From NCBI GenBank assembly GCA_015061035.1, contig SUXK01000001.1, forward strand, positions 62,001 through 126,000: a DNA stretch of 64,000 nucleotides. The letters are read 5' to 3'. Under the pieces are notes generated by a model. That model was not told the DNA's origin, searched no databases, and saw nothing but the letters and a program-made list of their open reading frames with translations. The stretch is from Bacteroidales bacterium. Lineage in GTDB: Bacteria; Bacteroidota; Bacteroidia; Bacteroidales; G3-4614. Within the stretch, counting starts at the first letter, position 1. Every line of letters starts with the position of its first letter. The translations under genes were made by a program, and so were the position numbers. Below are positions 37,010-46,330 of this stretch, one piece after another.

Positions 37010-38224
37010 TTAAATACTGTCAAGTTTGTGTCCCATACGCTCTTTCTTGGTCTTCATATAGAACTCATTGTAAGGGTTTGTCTCTACTTCAATAGGAACA
37101 ATCTCTGCAATCTCAATACCATAACCCTCTAAGCCAATACGTTTAACAGGATTGTTGGTCATTAATCTAAGTTTCTTTAAACCTAACTCTCTTAAAATAC
37201 TTGCACCAACGCCGTAATCACGCTCGTCGGCCTTAAATCCTAAGTGAAGATTGGCATCAACAGTATCCAAACCATTCTCTTGAAGTTTGTAGGCTTTAAT
37301 CTTATTCATCAAACCAATACCTCTACCTTCTTGGCTCATATAAACGATAACGCCTTTGCCCTCCTTCTCAATCTGCTCCATAGCGCGGTGAAGTTGCTCT
37401 CCACATTCGCATCTCATAGACCCAAATATATCGCCAGTCATGCACGAAGAGTGAACTCTTGTCAATACAGGCTCATTATCGCTCCACTCTCCTTTTATTA
37501 GGGCAATATGCTCAGCGTTATTAGATATTTGTCTAAAAGGAATAAGTTTAAAGTGTCCCCATTTAGTGGGCATATCAACCTCTTCTCCTTTCTCTACCAT
37601 CGACTCTTTTTGCAGACGATAAGCAATTAGGTCTTTAATTGAAACAATCTTTAATCCCCATTTGTCAGCAACCTCCTTAAGTTGAGGAAGTCTTGCCATA
37701 GTTCCGTCCTCGTTGATAATCTCAATAAGAGCGGCAGCAGGGAATAGACCAGCCAAACGAGCCAAATCAACAGCCGCTTCGGTGTGTCCTGCTCTGCAAA
37801 GAACACCTCTTGAGCGAGCCCTTAGTGGTGAAACATGTCCGGGTCTTCCCAAGTCGGTAGGTTTAGTGTTGGGATTCGCAAGAGCCTTAATAGTCTCTGC
37901 TCTATCAAACATTGAAACACCAGTGGTACAGCCACCACCAATCTTATCAACCATAACAGTGAAAGGAGTCTCATGAATAGAAGTATTGTTGCTAACCTGC
38001 ATAGGTAGGTCAAGTTCAGCGCAACGCTCCTCTGTAATTGGAGCGCAAAGAACACCTCTTCCGTAGGTCATCATAAAATTGACTTTTTCAGGAGTAATCT
38101 TTTCGGCTGCAATAATAAAGTCGCCCTCATTTTCGCGATCTTCGTCATCAACCACAATAACAAACTTACCCTCCTTAAAATCAATCAGAGCCTCATCAAT
38201 AGTGTTCAATATAATATCTCCCAT
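37010..38224 (-). CDS. ribBA: Bifunctional 3,4-dihydroxy-2-butanone-4-phosphate synthase / GTP cyclohydrolase II
   Basis: 404 residues with two complete domains for the two entry steps of riboflavin synthesis. RibB domain about 1-205: acidic [13 protein letters not shown] at 24-36 and [12 protein letters not shown] near 53-64. RibA domain about 206-404: zinc ligands Cys261, Cys272 and Cys274 in [19 protein letters not shown], then [15 protein letters not shown] and [18 protein letters not shown]. All key residues are present, so both activities are expected. It begins two bases after the stop of the LptF/G-type gene and is co-transcribed with it. No FMN riboswitch was seen. Confidence 0.96.
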   Translation of the reverse strand: MGDIILNTIDEALIDFKEGKFVIVVDDEDRENEGDFIIAAEKITPEKVNFMMTYGRGVLCAPITEERCAELDLPMQVSNNTSIHETPFTVMVDKIGGGCTTGVSMFDRAETIKALANPNTKPTDLGRPGHVSPLRARSRGVLCRAGHTEAAVDLARLAGLFPAAALIEIINEDGTMARLPQLKEVADKWGLKIVSIKDLIAYRLQKESMVEKGEEVDMPTKWGHFKLIPFRQISNNAEHIALIKGEWSDNEPVLTRVHSSCMTGDIFGSMRCECGEQLHRAMEQIEKEGKGVIVYMSQEGRGIGLMNKIKAYKLQENGLDTVDANLHLGFKADERDYGVGASILRELGLKKLRLMTNNPVKRIGLEGYGIEIAEIVPIEVETNPYNEFYMKTKKERMGHKLDSI

Positions 38225-38226
38225 AA

Positions 38227-40134
38227 TTATGCAATTATATTTTCGTTTTTAAATTCTTTCTCAATAATAGTTAAAATCTCTTTGTTGGTTTTTCTAATAA
38301 CACCAATCTCATGCCTTAAAAGTTTCTGCTCATAAATACCAATAAAATATATAGGCAACGACAAAGGTAATAATAAAGCAATGAAAAAACCAAGTTTTTT
38401 ATCCTTACAAGGATAATAAAGTAATAAATCTCTAATAATAGGGTAGTCCATCAACTTTAGAACTACCAATCTTGATTTAGAATATTGAGCATACTCAACA
38501 AAACCTTCCAAAGAAATTCTCAGTTCGCTTAAAAGAGACTTATTGTAGCCCTTTTGCCAATAAGAGAATAGATTCTGCATGCGTTTACCACATTCATTTT
38601 GAATTTGAGAACAAAGATCTTCAAGATGATTAACCCTCTCAATAAGTCCGCTCTTATCAACATCAATCATTGCAATCTCCTTCAACTCCACAACACGAGC
38701 AGTATGTCTGCCAAATAACTTTCTAAAGAAGTTCCGATAAGCATCTTTGTTGAATACAGCCGAGTCGTTTACTGCTTTGTATGTAAAAAATATACCCAAA
38801 GGCAATAGAACAGCAGAACTTAACCATAAACCTTGCCAAACCTCCCAAACGCCATCGCGTGCAAGTTTGTAGGCAGAGTTATCAATTATGTAATAGAAAA
38901 TAAATAGTATTACCGACACCACAATAGGAGTACCCAATCCACCTCTGCCAATAATAGCACCAAGAGGCGCTCCAATAAAGAAGAAGATAAGACATGCAAA
39001 CGAGAGAGTAAATTTCTTGTGCATCTCAATCTCATGCCTTCTGATTACAGTCTTCTGCTCTTTTGCCCTGTAACTCTTGAATTCATACTCCTGTTTTATA
39101 GTTCTGGCTTTGCTTAATGCTTTGTTGGTCCAGTTCTCTCGTTGTTGAATTGAGGCCGAAGCATAAGCATTGTCAATATTGAAATCTTCAAGCGAAGTTT
39201 TAGGGGCAGGAACTGATGAAGAACGTTCAATAATATTGTAGTACGATGAAGTTTTAAGTTCATTTCCAATATTAACACCAATGCTGTCTACAATAAACGA
39301 CATGGAGTCAATAGAGTGTTTAAGTTCAGCAATATTCTTTCCAACATATTTATTAGCCATAGTGCTTTCATCAATACGATTAAAGCCACCGTCAAACGGG
39401 ATAAGAATCTCTTTCAGCGAGAAAACCTCTCGGCGATACGGAACAGAAGTGGTTGTTGCCTCTTGCGATTTAAGATTCTCAAAAGACTCTCCACTATTAA
39501 GTGTTAAAAACAGAAATTGTTTATCATCAGTAAATTTTAAACTGCCCGAGTCGGCAACAATAATCATAGCATTCTCTGCGCCCTTTGAAATATCATATAT
39601 GGTAATACCATACATCATATTTCGCTTGTTGTCCTTTTTCTTTACAAAAATGTTGTATCCGTCAATTTGGTTATAGAAAACACCTTCGGGAATATCCAGA
39701 GCAGGAGATTTCTGTTTCATTGAGTATAGCAGACTCCACATTTTAACCTGCACGGTGGGTAAAACATTGTTTTGAAAGAAAAAAGCACCAACTGCAATTA
39801 TTGAAATAGAGACAATAAGCGGGCTCATAATTCTAATAAGCGATACTCCCGAAGCCTTAATAGCAAGCAACTCAAACCTTTCACTAAGATTTCCAAATGT
39901 CATAAGCGAAGCAAGGAGAATTGCCAAGGGGAGAGCCAAAGGAACCATCGAAGTGGCAGCGTAAAAGAACATCTCTGCCAGAACACTAATCTCTAAACCT
40001 TTACCAACAAAGTCTTTGATGTGTTGCCAAATAAATTGCATTAACACAATAAACAGACAAATCATAAACGTCATAAGCAGAAGAGGTAGAAATGTCTTCA
40101 GAATAAAAAGATATAGACGTTTAATCTTAAACAT
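38227..40134 (-). CDS. LptF/LptG-family lipopolysaccharide export permease
   Basis: 635-residue inner-membrane protein of the YjgP/YjgQ family, part of the LptB2FG-type transporter extracting LPS for outer-membrane transport. N-terminal membrane segments (about 10-115) are followed by a large periplasmic beta-jellyroll region (about 125-365). A second membrane block (about 375-465) begins with [29 protein letters not shown], split by the loop. Unlike E. coli LptF (about 366 residues), there is a long C-terminal cytosolic extension (about 465-635) with another hydrophobic hairpin near 575-595; long versions are common in Bacteroidetes as far as I recall. LptF versus LptG cannot be decided. First gene of the ribBA operon, behind a good -7 element. 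Confidence 0.88.
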   Translation of the reverse strand: MFKIKRLYLFILKTFLPLLLMTFMICLFIVLMQFIWQHIKDFVGKGLEISVLAEMFFYAATSMVPLALPLAILLASLMTFGNLSERFELLAIKASGVSLIRIMSPLIVSISIIAVGAFFFQNNVLPTVQVKMWSLLYSMKQKSPALDIPEGVFYNQIDGYNIFVKKKDNKRNMMYGITIYDISKGAENAMIIVADSGSLKFTDDKQFLFLTLNSGESFENLKSQEATTTSVPYRREVFSLKEILIPFDGGFNRIDESTMANKYVGKNIAELKHSIDSMSFIVDSIGVNIGNELKTSSYYNIIERSSSVPAPKTSLEDFNIDNAYASASIQQRENWTNKALSKARTIKQEYEFKSYRAKEQKTVIRRHEIEMHKKFTLSFACLIFFFIGAPLGAIIGRGGLGTPIVVSVILFIFYYIIDNSAYKLARDGVWEVWQGLWLSSAVLLPLGIFFTYKAVNDSAVFNKDAYRNFFRKLFGRHTARVVELKEIAMIDVDKSGLIERVNHLEDLCSQIQNECGKRMQNLFSYWQKGYNKSLLSELRISLEGFVEYAQYSKSRLVVLKLMDYPIIRDLLLYYPCKDKKLGFFIALLLPLSLPIYFIGIYEQKLLRHEIGVIRKTNKEILTIIEKEFKNENIIA

Positions 40135-40193
40135 GCTGAATGTAGGTTATGGTAATATTAGTAAAAATATAGTCGTATTGCTTATATCGGGGG

Positions 40194-40201
40194 CAAAGTT
40201 A
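40194..40201 (-). promoter_or_regulatory. Candidate -7 element of the lptF-ribBA operon
   Basis: Minus-strand TAACTTTG, 59 bases before the ATG. No full TTTG at -33. Confidence 0.45.
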
Positions 40202-40251
40202 CTAAAAAAATGCAAGTTTTCTACCTATAATACATTATTTATAATATAATA

Positions 40252-40291
40252 ATAAAAAATAAGCACCAATTCCTATATCGAAGAGGTGCTA
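40252..40291 (-). terminator. Terminator after the START-like gene
   Basis: Minus-strand AGCACC and GGTGCT arms enclose an inner TTC/GAA pairing, followed by TTATTTTTTATT. About 85 bases downstream of the START-like stop codon. Confidence 0.55.
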
Positions 40292-40376
40292 TTATAGGTT
40301 TTAATAAGAGTTGATTTTATTAAAAAAATCAGATTGCTATCTGGGGTAAGAGATAAAAAGGAGTTGTAACAGTGAA

Positions 40377-40760
40377 TCAGGCACCCAATTTTTTACGTAA
40401 TATTGCTATCTGTTCGTCCCATAAATCAATATAATCCTTTATCTCCTCTTTGTCGGCAAAGTCCGATACAATAAGAGTGATATTCTTTGTTAGTTCGTTT
40501 TGAATAAGTTTGAACTCAAAATAGTTTTTTTTGTTACACTCATCATCCCATCTTAATTTAATATACGCACCACTCTTGATTGCTATTTGAGTAGCAGTTC
40601 GTTTCTCGTTGTTCCAATAGAATGAGAAGTGCTTTCCGTCAACCTCAACCCTATCTGCAAACCAAGAAGCAAGACCGTCAGGGGTTACTATATGATTCCA
40701 TAAAAATGTAGATGATACATTATTAAAATCGTACTCAATAGAAAAAAGAATCTTATTCAT
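40377..40760 (-). CDS. START/SRPBCC-like domain protein
   Basis: 127 residues forming one helix-grip domain: FLWNHIVTPDGLASWFADRVEVDGKHFSFYW near 19-49 (split here by a basic loop after it) and a C-terminal helix DYIDLWDEQIAILRKKLG. The pattern fits the START-like/AHSA1-type family, whose members bind small hydrophobic ligands. In Bacteroidetes it is a conserved small protein without assigned ligand. It lies upstream of, and in the same direction as, the LptF/G-type gene, but 242 bases and a terminator separate them. Confidence 0.75.
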   Translation of the reverse strand: MNKILFSIEYDFNNVSSTFLWNHIVTPDGLASWFADRVEVDGKHFSFYWNNEKRTATQIAIKSGAYIKLRWDDECNKKNYFEFKLIQNELTKNITLIVSDFADKEEIKDYIDLWDEQIAILRKKLGA

Positions 40761-41213
40761 AGCCGTATAATTAAATTAGGGTGTATGTAATGGTGTTTTT
40801 TAAAATAACAAAAAAGTTAAAACATTGATGTAAACTTTAATACAAATTATTAAAAAACTATGATGTCTGTAACTCCCATTGCGAATATATAAATAATTTT
40901 TTGTTTTCTTAAAACTCTCTAAAAAAAAATAGTGTTTTTTTTATTGTAAAACTTACTATATATAGAAAAATTGTCTATATTTGCAGATGATAATACCTTG
41001 TGAGAGAAGTGTCTTTGTTAATAGAAAGAGGGCTTTTGAGTTAATTTTAACAATTGGCAAAATCAAGGATTGAGGTATGTAATGTTGTAACATCTTAACT
41101 TGTAAAGTGTTGTAGAAATTTGTACGGGAAATGACAAGGTGTAAAGATGTGCGTTTTTTTGTGTGTGAAAGAGAGATAATAATATAATCATATTTAATAA
41201 CAAAATCATATTT
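40761..41213. other. 453-base intergenic region before the SusC gene
   Basis: AT-rich spacer between divergent genes. It contains a candidate -7 element at 40976-40983 on the plus strand and then about 225 bases of apparent leader to the SusC ATG. Weak inverted repeats occur (for instance TTGT at 41119 with ACAA near 41133), but I see no known riboswitch or strong terminator. No convincing coding sequence. Confidence 0.6.
40976..40983 (+). promoter_or_regulatory. Candidate -7 element of the SusCD operon
   Basis: TATATTTG followed by CAGATGA; full match to TAnnTTTG without a clear -33 TTTG. If used, the leader is about 225 bases long. Confidence 0.5.
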
Positions 41214-44200
41214 ATGAGAAAAGAAAGTCTTTGTATCGTAAGATTGGCGAAACAAGCCTTTGCCAATCTATATCCTGGTTTTCTTATGAAAGCAGGATTG
41301 AGTCTTCTTTTTGCAGCATTATTGCCATTATCGGCAAACGCTGTTCATAAAGCAGATGCCTCTGCCTCAGTTGAGGGTGTAGAGCAAGCATCAGGCTTTG
41401 TGGTAAAAGGAAACGTAATTGATGACACCAAAGAACCTCTTATTGGTGTGAGTGTAATGGTTGAAGGTACCTCAATAGGTACAACAACTGACTTTGACGG
41501 AAATTATGAACTTAAGATTCCCGATGGAAAAAAGACCTTGGTCTTCTCTTATATCGGTTATTCTGATCAAAAGATTCCCGTAAAAGGAAGAAGCCAAATT
41601 GATGTAACAATGAGCGAAGACGAGCAAGTACTTGCTGAGGTTGTTGTAACAGCGATGGGTATCGAGCGTAAAGCAGAGTCACTAACCTATGCAACACAAC
41701 AAGTAGGAGGTAAAGAGTTAACTCGTGCAAAAGAGTCAAACTTCATCAACTCATTGCAAGGAAAGATGGCAGGTCTTACAATTACACCAAACTCATCAGG
41801 AGCAGGAGGTGGATCATCAAAAATCATCCTTCGTGGACAAACATCAATGTTGGGTAACAACCAACCTCTAATCGTATTAGATGGTATTCCATTGTCAAAC
41901 GGATTGTCATCACAAACTTCAGAGATTGCTCTTGAAGGAGGACGCGATGGTGGAGATATCCTTTCAACAATCAACCCTGATGACATTGCAAGTATGTCAG
42001 TCCTAAAAGGTCCCAATGCGGCAGCACTTTATGGATCAGCAGCAAACAATGGTGTAATCATCATCAATACAAAAGGTGGACGTGAAGGTAAGATAAGAAT
42101 TGACGTATCAAGTAACATTACACTTGAGACACCTCTATTCACATTCGATAAACAAACAATATTTGGAACAGAGATGGCTGCTCAAGGACCACTTTTGAAT
42201 GGATGGGGAGATTTGGCATCAAACTACACAGACGATCAATTGGCTCAATATCCATATTTGACTCGTACACCTAAGAACCAAATCAATGACTTCTTTAAAG
42301 TAGGTCAAACATACAACAACTCAATATCATTAAGTGGAGGTACAGAGCATACAACATCATACTTCTCTTATGGTAATACAGTTCAAAAAGGTTTGTTAGA
42401 GCGTAACAAATTCGTTCGTCACAACATTTTGTTCAAAGAGACATTCAACGCATTCAATAACAAATTGAAAATTGACCTTTCTCTTAACTATATTACACAA
42501 AGAACACAAAACCGTCCTGTAATTGGTAAAGTATTCAACCCATTAACAGGATTGTATCGTATGCCAACATCTGCTGACTTGCGTTTCTTCAAACAAAACG
42601 TAACACACATAGCAACAGCGGATGATGACATCACTAAAAAAGATGGAATGAACCTAATAGGATTGCCAATCCAAACATGGCCTGTATCATTCTCAGGATC
42701 ACCTTGGGTAAACAACCCATACTTTATGCAACAAGCAATTGATGATGACGCAAACCGTGATCGTATCTTGGCTAACGTAACAGCAAAATACGAAATCATC
42801 AAAGGTTTAGATTTGCAAGCACGCGTGAGTCTTGACAAAACAATGGACAAAAATTACCAATATCGTCAACCATCAATTTGGGCAGACCCTGTACAATATG
42901 CTTTTGCACACTATTATAGTGGAGAGAGTTCTTCAAGAGACATCTACTCAGACTATTTGTTGACATATAACAAAGAGTTTAAAAATATCTCTTTCAATGC
43001 AACATTAGGAACAAGTTTCAAGAGAACAAAATCTTCTAACACTTCAATCACAAAATGGACCGACTCAACATTCGTATATCCTAACATTGCATGGCCGGGT
43101 ATGGGTAACATGAGTGGTAACGCTAAAAACTTATTGTTAGGAGCAACTGCATCAGGAGTAAATACAAACTGGGAGACAGCAATATTTGCAACAGCACAAG
43201 TTGGATTCTGGGGTAAAGCATACATCGATGCATCATTCCGTAACGACTGGTCAAAAGCATTCCAACAATTTACAACTGACGGAGGTTATAAATCATTTGC
43301 ATACTGGTCAGTAGGAGGTAACATCCTTCTTGATCAACTGCTACCTCGCAAATTGCGTAATGTTAACCAAATGAAAGTTCGTGCATCTTACTCAGTAGTA
43401 GGTAACTCAATTCCTTTGTCTGATTACAACGCACAAACAATCGATCCATTATCAGGATCAATTTCACCACGTCCAGCATCATTTGATGATCCTAAACCAG
43501 AGACAACTGAGGGTATTGAGGTTGGATTTGATGGAATATTCTTCAAGAACAAATTTGACTTTGATGTTACATTCTATCAAAACACCATGTCAAACCAATA
43601 CTTGAACATTACAACTGCATCAGGACAATCTAAACCTATTAACTCAGGTAAAGTTCGTAACCGTGGAGTTGAGTTTACAGGTAACTACCATATGAAATTT
43701 GGAAAAGATTTCCGTTGGACAACAGGAATCAACTTTGCATACAACGATAACAAAATTCTTGAGACTTACACACCAGCAGACGGTGGACAAGTAGAGATCG
43801 TAATTGGTGCATCATCATTCGCAATCCAATCTAAATATAAAGTAGGTGGATCATACGGAGACCTTTATGGAAAAGACTTCTTATACAGACCTGACGGATC
43901 AATTCAATTAGATGCTGACGGACGTCCAATGTATGATAATAAATATACCAAATTCATTGGTAATACAACATCTAAATTTACATACGGATGGAACAACACA
44001 TTCTCTTGGAAAGGTCTATCAGTATATATGTTGATTGATGGTAAGATTGGAGGTAAAGTAGTGTCATTGACAGAGGCAGACTTAGACTTCTACGGATTAT
44101 CACAACGCTCTGCTGATGCACGTCTATCAGGCGAGACAATGATTTGGGATGGAGTTGAGGTTGCAGCAGTAACACTTCCAACAGGACAACAAGTTCCTGC

Positions 44201-44486
44201 TCGTGCATACTACGAGGCAGTTGGTACAAACCAAACTGAGTGTATCTACGATGCTTCTAATATCCGTTTCCGCGAAATATCAGTAGGATATACATTCTAT
44301 GATCTATTCGGAGTTTCTAAAAACCTTTCAATATCATTGGTAGGACGTAACCTTGGATTCATTTACAAAAAAGCTCCAGTCGATCCAGATATCTCAATGA
44401 CAGCAGGTAACAACTTCGGTGGTGTTGAATCATACGCATTGCCAACAACACGTAGTTACGGATTTAATATAAAACTTACATTCTAA
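41214..44486 (+). CDS. SusC/RagA-like TonB-dependent outer-membrane transporter
   Basis: 1090 residues. The signal peptide is set back behind a 24-residue basic N-terminal extension (hydrophobic core GLSLLFAALLPLSANA around 28-43); Met25 at 41286 is an alternative start but lacks a better upstream context. Next come a carboxypeptidase-regulatory-like domain (about 60-140, VIDDTKEPLIGVSVMVEG), the SusC signature plug region (about 150-290, with NSLQGKMAGLTITPNSSGAG, VLDGIPLSN and SVLKGPNAAALYGSAANNG), and a 22-strand barrel to the end, closing with SYGFNIKLTF. It imports oligomers captured by the partner SusD using TonB energy. The substrate is unknown; no enzyme gene adjoins. The SusD gene follows after 21 bases. 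Confidence 0.95.
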   Translation: MRKESLCIVRLAKQAFANLYPGFLMKAGLSLLFAALLPLSANAVHKADASASVEGVEQASGFVVKGNVIDDTKEPLIGVSVMVEGTSIGTTTDFDGNYELKIPDGKKTLVFSYIGYSDQKIPVKGRSQIDVTMSEDEQVLAEVVVTAMGIERKAESLTYATQQVGGKELTRAKESNFINSLQGKMAGLTITPNSSGAGGGSSKIILRGQTSMLGNNQPLIVLDGIPLSNGLSSQTSEIALEGGRDGGDILSTINPDDIASMSVLKGPNAAALYGSAANNGVIIINTKGGREGKIRIDVSSNITLETPLFTFDKQTIFGTEMAAQGPLLNGWGDLASNYTDDQLAQYPYLTRTPKNQINDFFKVGQTYNNSISLSGGTEHTTSYFSYGNTVQKGLLERNKFVRHNILFKETFNAFNNKLKIDLSLNYITQRTQNRPVIGKVFNPLTGLYRMPTSADLRFFKQNVTHIATADDDITKKDGMNLIGLPIQTWPVSFSGSPWVNNPYFMQQAIDDDANRDRILANVTAKYEIIKGLDLQARVSLDKTMDKNYQYRQPSIWADPVQYAFAHYYSGESSSRDIYSDYLLTYNKEFKNISFNATLGTSFKRTKSSNTSITKWTDSTFVYPNIAWPGMGNMSGNAKNLLLGATASGVNTNWETAIFATAQVGFWGKAYIDASFRNDWSKAFQQFTTDGGYKSFAYWSVGGNILLDQLLPRKLRNVNQMKVRASYSVVGNSIPLSDYNAQTIDPLSGSISPRPASFDDPKPETTEGIEVGFDGIFFKNKFDFDVTFYQNTMSNQYLNITTASGQSKPINSGKVRNRGVEFTGNYHMKFGKDFRWTTGINFAYNDNKILETYTPADGGQVEIVIGASSFAIQSKYKVGGSYGDLYGKDFLYRPDGSIQLDADGRPMYDNKYTKFIGNTTSKFTYGWNNTFSWKGLSVYMLIDGKIGGKVVSLTEADLDFYGLSQRSADARLSGETMIWDGVEVAAVTLPTGQQVPARAYYEAVGTNQTECIYDASNIRFREISVGYTFYDLFGVSKNLSISLVGRNLGFIYKKAPVDPDISMTAGNNFGGVESYALPTTRSYGFNIKLTF

Positions 44487-44507
44487 TGTAAATAAACGAG
44501 AAAAGAT

Positions 44508-46307
44508 ATGAAAATTATGAATAAATCAATTTCAATATTCGCAACTTTGTTTGTAGCGTTGTTTCTCTTCTCTTGTGGCGAAAAGCAAACATTAAAAATG
44601 TGGCAAATTGTAGATGATTCACAAGACGTTACAAACCAAGGACAAGGAACAGTTGATATAACTGTCCTAAAAGGAGAGTTGCAAAAGGCAATGACCGATG
44701 AGAAATCAAGTGTTATATCAACAAGTCCTCACGGTTATCAATATACTAACTCAAACTCAGTTGACGTATTTGCCGGATATACAACAGTAAGTAAGAGTGA
44801 CTTCCAATACGGACCTGCTCTATTCCATACATATCAATGGCCTAATGGATATTATGGTTCAGCATGTAGTATGGGTCCCACAAGTGCATTGTATAACACT
44901 TACACATACGCTGAGTCACTTGGAGTACCTGAGTACAAAGCTTTGGCTCAAATCATCTATGCACAAACAGCACTTCACGCTGTAAATAGTGCAGGTTGTG
45001 TACCTTACGAAGACAACCGTAAATTGAAAGTATCACGTCCTCTTAAATATTCTTCACAAGAGGAGACATACAATTTGATACTTGCCGATTTGGACGAAGC
45101 AATCAAAACTCTTGAGACAGTACAACCCAAAAAAGAGGCATTCATTGATGTAGAAGGAGATTCTTACGACAAAGGAGATGCTAAATATGCTTTCTCTGAG
45201 TATCGTTGGGAAAAATGGGTACAACTTGCAAATACTGTAAAATTGCGTATCGCAATGTATTTGGCAAAACCAAATCCAACTCTTGCGCAACAAGTTGCTT
45301 CAGAGGCATTGAATCACTCACTAGGAGTACTTACTGAGGATTTTGGTCCTACATATAAAGAGGGTATAACAGCCCACCCATATCATCAGATTTCAGCTCA
45401 AAAAGGAGGATGGGGCGATAGCCACATGAGTGCTTCTTTTGAGAACATTATGAAACGTACAGGAAATCCATTGATTGAGAAATTCTTTGACAAAAACTAT
45501 GGCGAGGTAAAATGTAAAGTAACTGGTCAAAAAACAAAAGCACTTACAGACTACTACGGAATCCGTCAAGGAACAAACGTAGGAGTTCGTACTCAAGGTG
45601 CAGGATACTATAACTTCTCAGGAATTTCAGTATCATTCAAATATGAGCGTCAATTATGGGTATGTAAAGAGGAGGTAATCTTCTTGAAAGCAGAGGCTGC
45701 TCTTCGTTGGGGATTAGGAGGAGATCCTAAAGCATTATACGAAGAGGGAATCCGTTCAGCATTTGCTAAATATGGATATAGTGCAAAAGTAGATTCATAT
45801 CTTGCACAAAAAGAGGTTGTTCGCCAAAAGAAAGCAGGAAAATTCTACGATATTCACTATGTTGACATCTTTGATGCTAATAACAATATTGACGGACGTT
45901 TAAATATTTGTGTAGCATGGGATGATGCAGACTCAGATGAGACTAAATTAGAGAAAATCATTACTCAAAAATGGATTGCAATCTTCCCCAACGGATTTGA
46001 GGCATGGGTAGATTACCGCCGTACAGGATACCCTCGCTTGTTCCCATCAGTACAAGCATGGCAAGGAGTTCCAACATTCCCAACAGAATTACAATTGCGC
46101 CGTATTCCACATGATGAGAGTGATGAGAACATCCTACTATATGACCTTCCAAACATTGAGACTGCATTGTCAGTATTTGGACAACCCGGAGAGAACTCAG
46201 GAGGTCAACGTCTATACTTTGAGGGAGATCCCGCAGAGTATCCATATGAATTTGAAACAGGAGAGGATAATCCAAGACTTGGATGGCCTATACCAAAAAA
46301 CTTTTAA
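44508..46307 (+). CDS. SusD/RagB-like substrate-binding lipoprotein
   Basis: 599 residues. Lipoprotein signal with Cys23 in LFLFSCGEKQ; Met4 is a possible alternative start. The helical TPR-type SusD core is seen in YTYAESLGVPEYKALAQIIYA near 127-147, YNLILADLDEAIKTLE near 186-201 and WEKWVQLANTVKLRIAMYLA near 231-250. The phrase order resembles the RagB/SusD-like branch annotated as SusD_2 rather than the starch-type SusD. It forms the lid of the SusC barrel at the cell surface. Operon member 2 of 3, with about 20-base gaps on both sides. Confidence 0.93.
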   Translation: MKIMNKSISIFATLFVALFLFSCGEKQTLKMWQIVDDSQDVTNQGQGTVDITVLKGELQKAMTDEKSSVISTSPHGYQYTNSNSVDVFAGYTTVSKSDFQYGPALFHTYQWPNGYYGSACSMGPTSALYNTYTYAESLGVPEYKALAQIIYAQTALHAVNSAGCVPYEDNRKLKVSRPLKYSSQEETYNLILADLDEAIKTLETVQPKKEAFIDVEGDSYDKGDAKYAFSEYRWEKWVQLANTVKLRIAMYLAKPNPTLAQQVASEALNHSLGVLTEDFGPTYKEGITAHPYHQISAQKGGWGDSHMSASFENIMKRTGNPLIEKFFDKNYGEVKCKVTGQKTKALTDYYGIRQGTNVGVRTQGAGYYNFSGISVSFKYERQLWVCKEEVIFLKAEAALRWGLGGDPKALYEEGIRSAFAKYGYSAKVDSYLAQKEVVRQKKAGKFYDIHYVDIFDANNNIDGRLNICVAWDDADSDETKLEKIITQKWIAIFPNGFEAWVDYRRTGYPRLFPSVQAWQGVPTFPTELQLRRIPHDESDENILLYDLPNIETALSVFGQPGENSGGQRLYFEGDPAEYPYEFETGEDNPRLGWPIPKNF

Positions 46308-46330
46308 TAATAAAGTAAATACTTAACAAT

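Noticed and set aside
37010-38224. FMN riboswitch upstream of ribBA
   Set aside because: ribBA starts two bases after the upstream gene, leaving no room, and no RFN-like pattern was seen upstream of the LptF/G-type gene.
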